Made by a program: the position numbers and the translations under genes. A DNA stretch of 64,000 nucleotides, taken from positions 4,551 through 68,550 of the forward strand of contig CAWJXM010000007.1 in the NCBI GenBank assembly GCA_963846635.1, in the 5' to 3' direction. The number at the start of each line of letters is the position of its first letter. The stretch's first letter is position 1. The notes beneath the pieces were generated by a model. It was given only the letters and a program-made list of their open reading frames with translations. It was not told where the DNA came from and did no database searches. Shown piece by piece: positions 36,910 through 46,256 of this stretch. The DNA is from AP-15 sp963846635. GTDB taxonomy: Bacteria; Pseudomonadota; Alphaproteobacteria; ATCC43930; CGMCC-115725.

Positions 36910-38306
36910 CCGTAGCACCACGCGAGGGCCGGGCCGCGCTGCCGTCAGTTGACGCAATATTGCGCTCGGCAGGGGGTGTGGAGCTGATCGCAAAATATGG
37001 CCGAACTCTGGTGCTCGATACTGTCAGGGCCGCTTTGGCGACGCGGCGTAAATCCGGTGAAGCTGGGTCGGTCGACACATTGATCGCCGAAGCTGCCGTT
37101 GCGCTCGAAAAGTTGATGCAGCCCTCGCAGCGTCGAGTGTTCAACCTGACAGGCACTGTGCTGCATACCAATCTCGGCCGCGCGCCATTACCGGAAGAGG
37201 CGATTGAGGCAGCCGCGGCCGCGATGCGCGCGCCCTCCTCTCTCGAATACGATCTTGCCACCGGCCGGCGTGGCGAGCGCGACGATCACATTTCTGGCTG
37301 GTTGGCCAGACTGACCGGAGCGCCGGCCGCCCTCGCCGTCAACAACAACGCCGGCGCTCTGGTGCTGGCGCTGAATACGCTCGCCGATGGCCGCGAAACC
37401 ATCGTATCGCGTGGCGAACTGATTGAAATCGGCGGCTCGTTCCGCCTGCCCGACATCATGGCGCGCGCCGGAACCCGTCTGCGCGAAGTCGGCACCACCA
37501 ACCGCACCCACTTAGCCGATTTCGCCGCAGCGATCGGCCCCGAAACCGGGCTGATCCTAAAGGCGCACACCAGCAATTACGCGATCGAGGGTTTTACCGC
37601 CGCGGTACCGGCGGCGAAGCTCACCACCCTCGCCCGCGAGCATGGCATTCCGTTTGTCGAAGATCTCGGCAGCGGCTCACTCGTCGATCTCGAAGTCTGG
37701 GGCCTGCCGCATGAGCCGACCGTCGCCGAGGCCTTGGTGCAGGGCGCCGACCTCGTCACCTTTAGCGGCGACAAATTGTTGGGCGGGCCGCAGGCGGGAC
37801 TGGTCGTCGGTCGCGCCGACCTCGTCGCGCGCCTCGCCAAGAACCCGCTCAAGCGCGCGCTGCGGCTCGACAAGATCCGGCTCGCGGCCCTCGAAGCGGT
37901 CCTACGGCTCTATGCCGACCCCGATCGCCTCGCTAAGCGTCTGCCGACCTTGCGGCTCCTCGCCCGTCCTCAGTCTGAAATCGCCGCCCTCGCCGAGCGC
38001 TTGCTGCCTGCCGTGCAGCGAGCTCTCGCCGGCATCGCCGAAGCCGGGATCGCCGAGACCCGCAGCCAAATCGGCAGCGGCGCCCTGCCGGTGTCATTGT
38101 TGCCGAGTGCCGCACTCGTCTTACGCCCGGTCGTTGCCAGCAAATCCGGCGCTGCCGTGGAGGCGTTGGCGAGCACCTTACGCCATTTGCCGATCCCGGT
38201 AATCGGGAGGATTGAGGCCGGCAACCTGGTGCTCGATCTGCGCTGCCTCGAAGACGAGGCCGGGTTCCTCGGTCAACTCGACGAAGTTAGCGCGGGCCTC
38301 GCATGA
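36906..38306 (+). CDS. selA: L-seryl-tRNA(Sec) selenium transferase
   Basis: 466 residues from GTG 36906, overlapping the selD stop (GTGA). Full-length SelA: N-terminal PSVDAILRS domain, NLTGTVLHTNLGRAPLPEEA, and the PLP-binding lysine in LVTFSGDKLLGGPQAG (near residue 285). It is a homodecameric cytosolic enzyme that converts Ser-tRNA(Sec) to Sec-tRNA(Sec) using the SelD product. Its stop overlaps selB (38303-38306), so selD-selA-selB are translationally coupled. Confidence 0.95.
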   Translation: MTVAPREGRAALPSVDAILRSAGGVELIAKYGRTLVLDTVRAALATRRKSGEAGSVDTLIAEAAVALEKLMQPSQRRVFNLTGTVLHTNLGRAPLPEEAIEAAAAAMRAPSSLEYDLATGRRGERDDHISGWLARLTGAPAALAVNNNAGALVLALNTLADGRETIVSRGELIEIGGSFRLPDIMARAGTRLREVGTTNRTHLADFAAAIGPETGLILKAHTSNYAIEGFTAAVPAAKLTTLAREHGIPFVEDLGSGSLVDLEVWGLPHEPTVAEALVQGADLVTFSGDKLLGGPQAGLVVGRADLVARLAKNPLKRALRLDKIRLAALEAVLRLYADPDRLAKRLPTLRLLARPQSEIAALAERLLPAVQRALAGIAEAGIAETRSQIGSGALPVSLLPSAALVLRPVVASKSGAAVEALASTLRHLPIPVIGRIEAGNLVLDLRCLEDEAGFLGQLDEVSAGLA

Positions 38307-40238
38307 TGATCCTTGCGACTGCCGGGCATATCGACCACGGCAAAACCTCTTTGGTCCGGGCGTTGACCGGGGTCGATGCCGACCGGCTGCCGGAAGAAAA
38401 AAGACGCGGGCTGACAATCGACCTCGGCTTTGCCTATGCGACTCTGCCCGACGGCAGCGAGTTGGGGTTTGTCGACGTTCCCGGGCACGAACGCTTTCTG
38501 CCCAATATGCTGGCAGGAAATCTTGTCGATCGACCGGGTATTGCTGGTCGTCGCTGCCGATGACGGGCCGCGCCCGCAAACGATCGAGCATCTCGACATC
38601 CTCGAATTGATCGAAGTCGCCGAGATCACCGGCGTCATCACCAAAATTGACCGTGCCGGGCCCGACCGGACCACAGCCGTGATCACCGAGGTTGCGTCCC
38701 TGCTCGGGCAAGCCGGCTATCGCGACAGTGCCATCTTCCCGGTGTCGAGCCAGACCGGTGACGGCATCGCCGCACTGACCCGACACCTGCAGGAAGCGGC
38801 GCAGATTGCCGAGCGTGTCCGCGCCGCGACGCCGCCGGCCGGCCTTTTCCGGATGGCGATCGACCGCGCCTTCGCCTTGCCTGGGATCGGCCAGGTCGTC
38901 ACCGGCACGGTCAATGCCGGTACGGTTGCGGTCGGCGACAGGCTGATGGTCAGCCCCCGCGGAGTCCCGGTGCGGGTGCGCGGGCTCCATGCCCAGAACC
39001 GCGCGATCGCGACCGCCGCAGCGGGCGAGCGTTGCGCTGTCAACATTGTCGGTTCGTTCCCCGCGGGCAGCGAGCCGCGGCGCGGCGACTGGCTTTCGGC
39101 GCCCGAGCGGCATCTGCCGGCGCGCCGCCTCGATCTGAGGCTGCGCGCCTCGCGCCATGCCGAGGCGACACTGCGCGACGGGTTGCCGGTGCATCTGCAT
39201 CTTGGCACCGAAGACGTGGTCGGTCGCGCCGCTGTGCTGAGCGGGCGCACGATCGCCGCCGGCGAAACCGGCTTTGTACAGATTGATGTCGAGCAGCCGA
39301 TCGCGGCTCTTCATGGCGACCGCGTCGTGTTGCGCGATCATGCGGCTCGCATAACCTTGGCCGGTGGCCGGGTCGTCGATCCGCAGGCACCGCGCCGCGG
39401 GCGCCGATCGCCGGTGCGGCTCGCCATGCTCTCCGCGATGGCCCCGGCCGAAGCGGGGCTCGCACTGCAGCAGATGCTGGCGGTCGCAGGTGTGGTCGAT
39501 CTGACGCAATTCGCGCTCCTCCGCAATCTGACCGCGGCCGAATTCGCAGCGCTGATCGATTGCACCGAGACCGGGTGCATGCGCGTCGGCGGGGAACACG
39601 CCGAGGTCGCGATCACCCGCGAGTATCTGGCTGGCCTCGCCGACCGGATCGCCGCAGCGCTTGCTGCCTGGCACGAAACTCAGCCCGACATGCTCGGGCC
39701 GACCCGGGCCGCGCTCTTGGCGCAGTTGCGTGGGCTCGCGCCGGAGCCCGCCCTCGATGCTGCCCTGACCGCGCTCGCTGCTTCCGGCCGTGCCGTGCGC
39801 GATGCCGGCATGTGGCGCCTGGCCGAGCATCGTCCGCGCCTCTCCAATGCGGACGAAAAACTGTGGGCTCAGATGCGTCCGCTGCTCGCTCACGCAGAAT
39901 TACGCCCGCCGCGGGTGCGCGAGATCGCCGAACAGCTCGCTCTTGAGCCCGCGGCGGTCGAGCGCTTCTTGCGTCGCGCCGAGCGTCTGGGCCGGGTCGC
40001 CAAGGTCGCCGACAACCGGTTTTTTCTGCCGGAAACCTTGGCTCAGCTCGCCGCGATCGCCCACGATCTGGCCGTGGCTGCGCCGGAGGGGGCCTTCACC
40101 GCAGCGATGTTCAACGACCGCAGCGGTATCGGCCGCAATCTGACGATCCAGATTCTCGAATATCTTGATAAGATGGGGGTGACCCGCCGCATCGGTGACG
40201 CGCGTATCGCGTTGCCGGGTGCGGCTGATTTTGGTTGA
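38303..40238 (+). CDS. selB: Selenocysteine-specific elongation factor, one-base frameshift
   Basis: The start MMILATAGHIDHGKTSLVRA (G1 loop) and DVPGHERFLPNMLAG (G3) are in one frame. An extra a in the run at 38518-38520 (gga-a-atc) moves the continuation, ILSIDRVLLVVAADDGP, into the next frame, which is open to 40238. Domains in order: GTPase, translation domains 2/3 (GIGQVVTGTVNAG), and the C-terminal winged helices that bind the SECIS element (PRVREIAEQLALEPAAVERF; NLTIQILEYLDKMGVTRRIG). It delivers Sec-tRNA to UGA codons. The indel is in a homopolymer and the rest is intact, so it may be a sequencing artefact. Confidence 0.9.
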
Positions 40239-40242
40239 TTGG

Positions 40243-40334
40243 GGAAGAGTATCGTCCCCGGTGGGGCGCGCGGTCTTCAAAACCGTTGGGGGGCGCGAAG
40301 GCGTCTCCGGTAGGTTCAACTCCTGCCTCTTCCG
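40243..40334 (+). tRNA. selC: tRNA-Sec (anticodon UCA)
   Basis: 92 bases starting 5 bases after selB. Acceptor arms ggaagag (40243-40249) and ctcttcc (40327-40333) pair perfectly. The anticodon loop cttcaaa contains TCA, the variable arm is long, and the T arm gtagg-ttcaact-cctgc is clear. The length and extended extra arm are those of tRNA-Sec. CCA is not encoded. The gene is the attachment site of the island that follows. Confidence 0.93.
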
Positions 40335-40336
40335 GT

Positions 40337-40360
40337 CCGCCCGCTTGATGCTGCGGGCGG
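40337..40360 (+). terminator. Hairpin after selC
   Basis: ccgcccgc (40337-40344) and gcgggcgg (40353-40360) form a perfect 8-bp stem with an 8-base loop just after the tRNA. There is no T-run, so termination is plausible but not certain; it may also be part of the attachment region. Confidence 0.5.
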
Positions 40361-40429
40361 ATAGCGACTAAATTCCTTAGATTTCAAAGGGAGTTAATTC
40401 GACCGGCCTCTGTACATCTCCGCCAATGG

Positions 40430-40474
40430 CCGCTCCGCATCTGGCTCGTGAGTATGGAGCCAGATGCGGAGCGG
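40430..40474. repeat. Perfect 18-bp inverted repeat upstream of the integrase
   Basis: ccgctccgcatctggctc (40430-40447) is exactly complementary to 40457-40474, with a 9-base loop. It lies 5 bases before the likely GTG start (40480) of the integrase, and the right arm contains the ggag that would be its ribosome site. It could be an arm-type recombination site, an operator, or a hairpin hiding the ribosome site. Confidence 0.7.
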
Positions 40475-40479
40475 GAAGT

Positions 40480-41739
40480 GTGGGGCGGAGGGTAATCGGC
40501 AAGCTGACGGCGCTCGAGGCGGCATTGCTCGTGAAGAAGGGCGAGCGCAAGGTGACCGGTGACGGCGGCGGGCTCTATCTGCAGGTGGGGCGCAACCGCG
40601 CCTGCTGGGTCTTCCGGTATCGCAGCGGCGGCCGGCTGCGCGAGATGGGGCTCGGTCCTTTCCATACCGTGGGTCTTGCCGAGGCGCGACGGCGCGCGGC
40701 GGCGCAGCGGCTGCTGCGGCTCGACGGCAAAGACCCGATCGAGACACGGCGCGCGGCGCGCCAGGCCGCCAGGGTCGAGGCGGCAAAGGCGATGACGTTT
40801 AAACAGTGCGCCGAGCGCTACATCGCTGCCCACAAGACCGGATGGCGCTCACCCAAAAGCCTGAAGGCTTGGGAAGGCACGCTCGCCGCAGATGTCTATC
40901 CAATCTTCGGCGCCCTTCCTATCCAGGCAATCGATACGGACCTGGTTATGAAGGCGGTCGAGCCGATCTGGACGACGAAGCCCGAAACCGCGAGCCGGGT
41001 CCGCGGTCGGATCGAAAGCATTCTCGCCTGGGCGGCGGCCCGTGGTTTCCGCAAGGGCGAGAACCCGGCACTTTGGCGCGGTCATCTCGAAAACTTGCTG
41101 CCAAAGAAAACCGACGTCCGGCGCGTCGAGCACCTCGCGGCGCTGCCCTATCCCGAAATTGGAGGCTTCATAGCCGAGCTGCGACAGCGGGAGGGTCTTG
41201 CCGCGCGTGCGCTCGAATTCGTGATCCTGACCGCGGCGCGCACCGGCGACGTGATCGGCGCCAGGTGGGACGAGATCGATCTCGGTTCGGCGCTATGGAC
41301 GATCCCCGCCGCGCGCACGAAGGGCGGGTGCGAGCATCGCGTGCCGTTGTCGGAACCGGCGGTGGCGTTGCTGCGCCGGCTTAATGCGACACGGGACGGC
41401 GATTTCGTCTTTCCCGGTGGCCGCCGCGGCAAGCCGCTTTCCAGCATGGCGCTGTTGATGACGCTGCGGCGCATGGGGCGCGGCGGCGAACTGACGTCCC
41501 ACGGCTTTCGCTCGACCTTCCGCGATTGGGTTGCCGAACGCACGAATTTCTCGAACGAGCTCGGCGAAATGGCGCTGGCCCATGCGGTCGGCGACAAAGT
41601 CGAAGCGGCTTGCCGGCGTGGCGATCTGTTTAACAAGCGCCGGCGGCTGATGGATGCCTGGGCCCGATTCTGCACTGCAGCGAGCGCCGGCGGCAGCGTC
41701 ACGCTCTTACGGCCAGCCGTCGGAGGAGCCGGCCCGTAA
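40480..41739 (+). CDS. P4-type tyrosine integrase with Tyr-to-Cys change
   Basis: About 419 residues if GTG 40480 is used; an ATG at 40426 is in frame but reads through the hairpin. The N-terminal DUF4102 domain has KLTALEAALLVKKGERKVTG and DGGGLYLQV. Catalytic residues: Arg in TAARTGDVIGARWDEID, H-x-x-R in SHGFRSTFRDW. In relatives the nucleophilic Tyr is in a segment like EMALAHxVGDKVEAAYRRGD; here it reads EAACRRGD (tgc in place of tac/tat). If correct, the enzyme cannot cleave DNA and the island is locked in place. Its position after the tRNA-Sec 3' end is classic for this family. Confidence 0.9.
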   Translation: MGRRVIGKLTALEAALLVKKGERKVTGDGGGLYLQVGRNRACWVFRYRSGGRLREMGLGPFHTVGLAEARRRAAAQRLLRLDGKDPIETRRAARQAARVEAAKAMTFKQCAERYIAAHKTGWRSPKSLKAWEGTLAADVYPIFGALPIQAIDTDLVMKAVEPIWTTKPETASRVRGRIESILAWAAARGFRKGENPALWRGHLENLLPKKTDVRRVEHLAALPYPEIGGFIAELRQREGLAARALEFVILTAARTGDVIGARWDEIDLGSALWTIPAARTKGGCEHRVPLSEPAVALLRRLNATRDGDFVFPGGRRGKPLSSMALLMTLRRMGRGGELTSHGFRSTFRDWVAERTNFSNELGEMALAHAVGDKVEAACRRGDLFNKRRRLMDAWARFCTAASAGGSVTLLRPAVGGAGP

Positions 41740-41824
41740 AGATCCAATCACGGCCTGGATAGGGTCGCCACCCGAGACGGCCGGTTTTCCGCCGGGTCGG
41801 CGTGCAGCGTTGCGGAGCGTGCCT

Positions 41825-42516
41825 ATGCCCCAAATTATCGAAATCTCGGACCTGCCTCCTCGCGAAAGGCCTCTGCATGTGTGGGCGGTCATGTGGTTTC
41901 CGCACGACGCGACCCTTCGTCAGCTTTTTTTCGAAGCGGCGCGCAACACTATCGTCAGGAATATGCTCGTCCGGACTGAGATGGAGAGCATCTACGATGT
42001 TCCAGAGGCATTACCTTTCATTGTCGCAGCGGCGACAGGCAATACCCTTCAGTCCTTCCTTGCTGAGCATAAAAATTACCTTTATACTCGTGATTTGTTG
42101 CGTCCAGCTCTGGCAGGACTAATTCTCTTCTACGTTTTAGCGTGTAGCGCTGCTCCCGAGACCGGGGAGCCGGCAACATTATCGCATGCCATTGATGTTA
42201 TTATTTCCGGGGCCGGGAAGCGTAGCTCAATCCCGGGATTAAGTCGGATCTCCGTTCTTAGACTATGGCGGGAATTTGGGCCGGTCGCTCACCTCAACGC
42301 CGTTAAGCTCTTCTACAGCGATTTGTGGATCAGGAGCGGCGATAGCCTGGGGCGCTGATTCGATTTCTGGTTTTGGCCGAAAATCTTCGTTGGCGTGGCG
42401 AAACTCATCGATCACCTCGATCGAGCAGCATGCTTCTCGACCCGGCCGAAACCTGGCGTGCTCCAGAAATCAATCGGATTCCGGCCAACCGTCGTGGAAT
42501 TGCCCAAACCGGCTGA
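41825..42516 (+). CDS. Hypothetical island protein, frameshifted
   Basis: ATG 41825 starts MPQIIEISDLPPRERPLHVW; the frame runs to a TGA at 42356-42358. One base before the end, a G-run (ctggggcg) appears to be short by one: the next frame continues ALIRFLVLAENLRWRGETHR to a TGA at 42514-42516, giving about 230 residues. The sequence contains a hydrophobic segment PALAGLILFYVLACSAA that could cross a membrane. I do not recognise the family. The gene is less GC-rich than the integrase. It lies between the integrase and the AlpA-like gene. Confidence 0.55.
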
Positions 42517-42652
42517 GCTTAAAGCCCTAATCCGAGACTTCGCCGCTGCCCTTTGCTGAGTTTTTGACTGGTCTCATTCACTTGATACTAGTCGGCCGGA
42601 CCGCGGCGATCTAACGGTTAATTTCCGTGGTTGACCGCAGGGAACCGCCGCA

Positions 42653-42985
42653 ATGCCGTCAAACCCGACTATGGGCGCGCCCATGGCGTATTCGATTGCT
42701 GACGCCGCCCGGGTCATCAATGCCGGGACCTCGACGGTCTACGAGTGGATCGGCGACGGTAAGCTGCCAGTCGTGAAGATTGGGCGGCGGACGCTGATCC
42801 TCGAGGAGGATTTGCGCGCCTTTCTGGCGCGGCACCGCGTCGCCGTAGAGCCGAAACAACCGAGACGGCGATCCCGCCGGCGATCGAGCACCGCGGAAGA
42901 AACGCCAACCGGTGCGCCGCCGGCGCGGCCGCGCCGCGGCTCGGAAAGAGCGGCAGCGCGGTCACCGCCGACAGCATCGGGATAG
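42653..42985 (+). CDS. AlpA/excisionase-like helix-turn-helix protein
   Basis: 110 residues. MAYSIADAARVINAGTSTVY then EWIGDGKLPVVKIGRRTLI is the MerR-like HTH_17 fold of AlpA and excisionase proteins (helix-turn-helix plus wing, with the R-x-x-I/L and L-x-x-FL pattern). It is followed by an Arg-rich low-complexity tail (PRRRSRRRSS). Alternative ATGs at 42671 and 42683 would trim the leader; agggaa precedes 42653 by about 10 bases. In P4 and PICI satellites AlpA activates or represses excision and replication genes. It stands between the integrase and the primase, as in those elements. Confidence 0.8.
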   Translation: MPSNPTMGAPMAYSIADAARVINAGTSTVYEWIGDGKLPVVKIGRRTLILEEDLRAFLARHRVAVEPKQPRRRSRRRSSTAEETPTGAPPARPRRGSERAAARSPPTASG

Positions 42986-43175
42986 TAGTGCCGGGCCCGC
43001 GTGCCACCGCGACCGGGCTACTCGACGCGGAATATCCCCGGCAGGACATCATGAACCCACCATCATCATCCGGTGCGCGGACGCGTGGGCCGCATCGTGG
43101 ACACCATGCGACCTCGCACCGTCCAAGGTCAACCAACAAGGCGGGACCGTCTTCCCAGCGGCGCCGGCGGCGATC

Positions 43176-43550
43176 ATGACCGCGCCCGATGCCGCAACCG
43201 CGATCGGCTACGGCGATCGGCCGCCGACTTTGCGCGTGATCGAGTGGCGGCCGCTGCCGCTGCCGAAAAACTCATTGCGCGGCTTTGTGACCGTCGAGTT
43301 CATGCCATTGGGATTGCGGGTCGTTGACTGCCCCGTATTGGTCAGTGCCGGCCGCCCCTGGTGCGCATTGCCCGGCAAACCGCAGATCGATACCAACGGC
43401 CGGCAAAAGACCGACGCGGCTGGCAAACCGCTTTATGCCGCAATGGCGCAATGGCGCAGTCGCGAGCTCAGTGATCGTTTTAGCACTACAGTAGTTTCGG
43501 CGATCAGGCGAGCCTATCCCGACGCCCTCGACGGCGTGGGTTCGCCATAA
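43176..43550 (+). CDS. Small island protein of unknown function
   Basis: 124 residues from ATG 43176. Core: VIEWRPLPLPKNSLRGFVTV, then EFMPLGLRVVDCPVLVSAGR and RFSTTVVSAIRRAYPDAL. I recognise this as a short family that recurs in alphaproteobacterial integrated elements next to primase genes (pattern NSLxGF...G......V....GR.W...P). It has no assigned function; a nucleic-acid-binding or SSB-like role would fit the replication context, but that is inference. Confidence 0.65.
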   Translation: MTAPDAATAIGYGDRPPTLRVIEWRPLPLPKNSLRGFVTVEFMPLGLRVVDCPVLVSAGRPWCALPGKPQIDTNGRQKTDAAGKPLYAAMAQWRSRELSDRFSTTVVSAIRRAYPDALDGVGSP

Positions 43551-44324
43551 CTCCCGCGCTCGAGGCCGCGATCGCGACTGGGCTGCCGTGTTTCCCATGC
43601 AGTGCCAATAAGAAGCCGGCAATACCCGGGCCCGGCGGGCATAAGCACGCGACGGACGATCCTACTGAGCTGCGGGTACTGTGGCGCCGATATCCGAGCC
43701 CGTTGGTGGGCGTGCCGACGGGCGAGGCCTCGGGGCTCAGCGTGCTTGACGCCGACACAGCGCGTCATGCCGAAGCGACAACCTGGCTCGACGCGCATCG
43801 CACCCGCCTGCCAACGACGCGCGTGCATCAAAGATATCGGGAAGTTTCCGCCTGGTCTTCCAGCATGCCCCGGCATGCGCAACAGCCAGGGCCGCCTCGC
43901 GACGGGGATCGATACGCGCGGCGAGGGCGGCTACGCCATCTGGTGGCCGGCGGCCGGTTGTCCGGTCGTGCGCGGCGCGCCGCCGGCGCCGTGGCCGCAA
44001 TGGCTATTCGAAGCGCTGTTCGCGGCGCTGCAAACCGCAGCTCGCATAGCGCCGGAGGCGGTCGGCACTGACGCGCAAGTATTGGAGCGGCTCGCCCGTC
44101 GGGTGATCCACACCGCCGAAGGCCAGCGGAACGGGGTGCTGTTCTGGGCGGCCTGTCGCCTCGGCGAGGGAATTCGCAGCGGCAAGATCGACGAGCGATC
44201 CGGCATCGCCGTGCTGACCGGCGCCGCGCTGCGGGCAGGACTGCCTGAGGACGAGGCAAAACGGACGATCGCCAGCGGCATCAAGAGGGGAAATGATACG
44301 GGGGAATGGCGACGGCCGCGATAA
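43551..44324 (+). pseudogene. Bifunctional DNA primase/polymerase (PrimPol-like), frameshifted
   Basis: Spread over three frames. The first has ALEAAIATGLPCFPCSANKK, then LVGVPTGEASGLSVLDADT, the AEP catalytic region with the acidic DxD. A second frame has FRLVFQHAP near 43855, and a third has GMRNSQGRLATGIDTRGEGG, then YAIWWPAAG and a helical C-terminus to 44324. At least two indels (about 43840 and 43873) break it. No ATG is obvious at the 5' end; the frame is open from the stop of the preceding gene. PrimPol proteins prime replication in plasmids and satellites. Confidence 0.65.
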
Positions 44325-46130
44325 AGAGAGCGGCGGCACAAGATCGGATGGGCAGCATGATCCGGCTTCGGCGCCCGTTGCGCTGCACGAAAAGGTTTCG
44401 GAGATGGCCACCTGGGACGAGATCGCGTGCGAGTACGCGCTGCCTGGTGTCGCCAAGCTATACGACATGTCACGCACCGTGCTTCGCAAGGCCATCGCCC
44501 GCCTGCGCGCCAACAATGAACGCCGCGCCAAAAAGAACGGAGCCGGTGATGCAGCGCGCGGTTCGGCGCCCGATGTGCCAAAAATCCTCGAGGAGGCGGC
44601 CAAACCCGAGCTCGTCGTCGAGACCGCGAACCTGCCGGCTGCGGCCGATGCGGTGCGCGATCTCTTCGCAGCGGCTGGCGAATACTACGGGTGGGGTCAG
44701 CCGGCGAAAGTCGTCGCCGAGGGCGAGGGTGGCCTGCCGCAAATCGTTCATCTCAGCGTCAAAGCCGTCGTCAACGACGTGCACCACATGCGCCGGCCTG
44801 TCGAGCTTACTCCGGGCGGGCAGCGCAGCGAGCGCACCCTGCGGGATCGGGTGGCCAGGCTCTCCTCGCCAAGAAGGGGGAATGGAACCTGCCGCGGCTG
44901 GCGGGCATCACCACGGCACCGCTCCTGGTCGAGGACGGAAGCATTCGAGCGGCCAAGGGCTTCGATCCGGAAACCCGGCTGTACTGTGTGAACGTGCCGG
45001 CGCTCGCGGCGCCGCAGCAGCCGAACGAGGACCAGGCGCGGGCGGCCTTGCACACACTCCGGGATGCTTTTCAGACTTTCCCGTTTGCTGACAGCGAGCG
45101 AGTTTGGGACCCGGCCCTGAAGCTCGAGCTTGTCAACCTCGCAAAACCGCCGGGGCTCAACGAGAGCGCCTTTCTGGCGGGTCTGATGACCGCGGTATGC
45201 CGTCCCTGTCTCTATCTGGCGCCGGGGCTGATGTTCGACGCTACGCATGAGTTGGGATCGGGGTCCGGCAAAGGCCTGCTCGCCCGTGCAATTTGCCTGG
45301 TGGCTTACGGGCTCCGGCTGGCGGGCTTCACGCCCGGGACGGAAAGGCCCGAGCTCGAAAAGCGGATCAGTGCAGAATTCCTCGAGGGGGGTCCCGCTGT
45401 CTTCATCGACAACGTCAACGATGCGGTCTTGGCGAGCCCGACACTGGAGGGCGCGATGACCGAACGGCCGTTCAAGATACGGCCGTTCGGCGTTTTGAAG
45501 ATGCCCAGGCTCGACAGCGCCCCGTTCATCGTAGTGACCGGGAACGCGCTGCGCCCGAGCAAAGACCTGGTGCGCCGCTTTGCGATGTTTGCGCGGCTCG
45601 ACGCGAAGATGGAGAACCCGTCGCTGCGCCGATTTCCGCTGCCGGACCAGCTTTTTCTCGCCGACATCGAACGGCGGCGCGCCGAGTTGTTGAGCGCAGC
45701 GCTGACGATCTGGCGTTTCGGCCGGCTGAATGCGGACCGTCCGAATGTCGGACGGCCCCTGGGCAGCTACTCGGTCTGGGAGCGTTGGTGTCGCGATCCG
45801 CTGCTCACCCTCGACTGTCGGGATCCGGTCGATCGGCTTGAAGAATTGGCAGCCGCCGACCCGCGGCGCCAGGATGAGGTTGCTGTCTTTACGGCGTGGT
45901 TGCAGCACCACGCGGGCCAGCCGGTACAAGCGCAAGACCTGCACGAAGATGTAAAGAAGCTGATCGATCCTGACGGCGCCAGTCCCCGGTTACACAGTGT
46001 CCGGCGTTGGCTCAGCCGTCGAGGCGGCATGCGCCTCGCCGGGTTCCACCTCATCGTCGACAAGGATCCGCACCACCCGCGGAAATCCGCAACTTATAGG
46101 TTAGAAGACCTCGATCCAGAGCGCCGATAA
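44293..46130 (+). CDS. Island primase/helicase-like ATPase, frameshifted
   Basis: ATG 44293 follows agagggg and overlaps the PrimPol end. The N-terminal ~60 residues contain an HTH-like segment (LPGVAKLYDMSRTVLRKAIA). One base is missing from a G-run near 44857-44860 (DRVA[R]-ALLAKKGEWNLP). The continuing frame has an ATPase domain with GSGSGKGLLARAI (Walker A-like), a Walker B-like VFIDNVND, and a sensor-like VVTGNALRPS. It ends at 46130 with KSATYRLEDLDPERR. The layout resembles replication helicases of integrated plasmids and phage satellites. The 12 x 7-bp repeat begins 43 bases after its stop. Confidence 0.7.
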
Positions 46131-46172
46131 TTTTTTTCATCTTCCATATTTTTTCGCGCTCCGGCTTGGAAA

Positions 46173-46256
46173 CACACTGCACACTGCAGACTGCACACTG
46201 CACACTGCACACTGCACACTGCACACTGCACACTGCACACTGCACACTGCACACTG
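46173..46256. repeat. Twelve tandem copies of the heptamer cacactg
   Basis: Twelve uninterrupted 7-base units; only the third differs (cagactg). Imperfect reverse copies of the same motif lie at about 46289-46303 (gtgtagtgtgcagtgt). The array begins 43 bases after the primase/helicase gene and is followed by GC-rich palindromes (14-bp agcccggccgggct near 46406; 8-bp stem at 46477-46499). It is too short in period for CRISPR. It could be iterons of a replication origin or a slippage-prone microsatellite. Confidence 0.9.

Noticed and set aside
46173..46256. CRISPR array
   Set aside because: The period is 7 bases with no spacers, and no cas gene is nearby; it is a simple tandem repeat.
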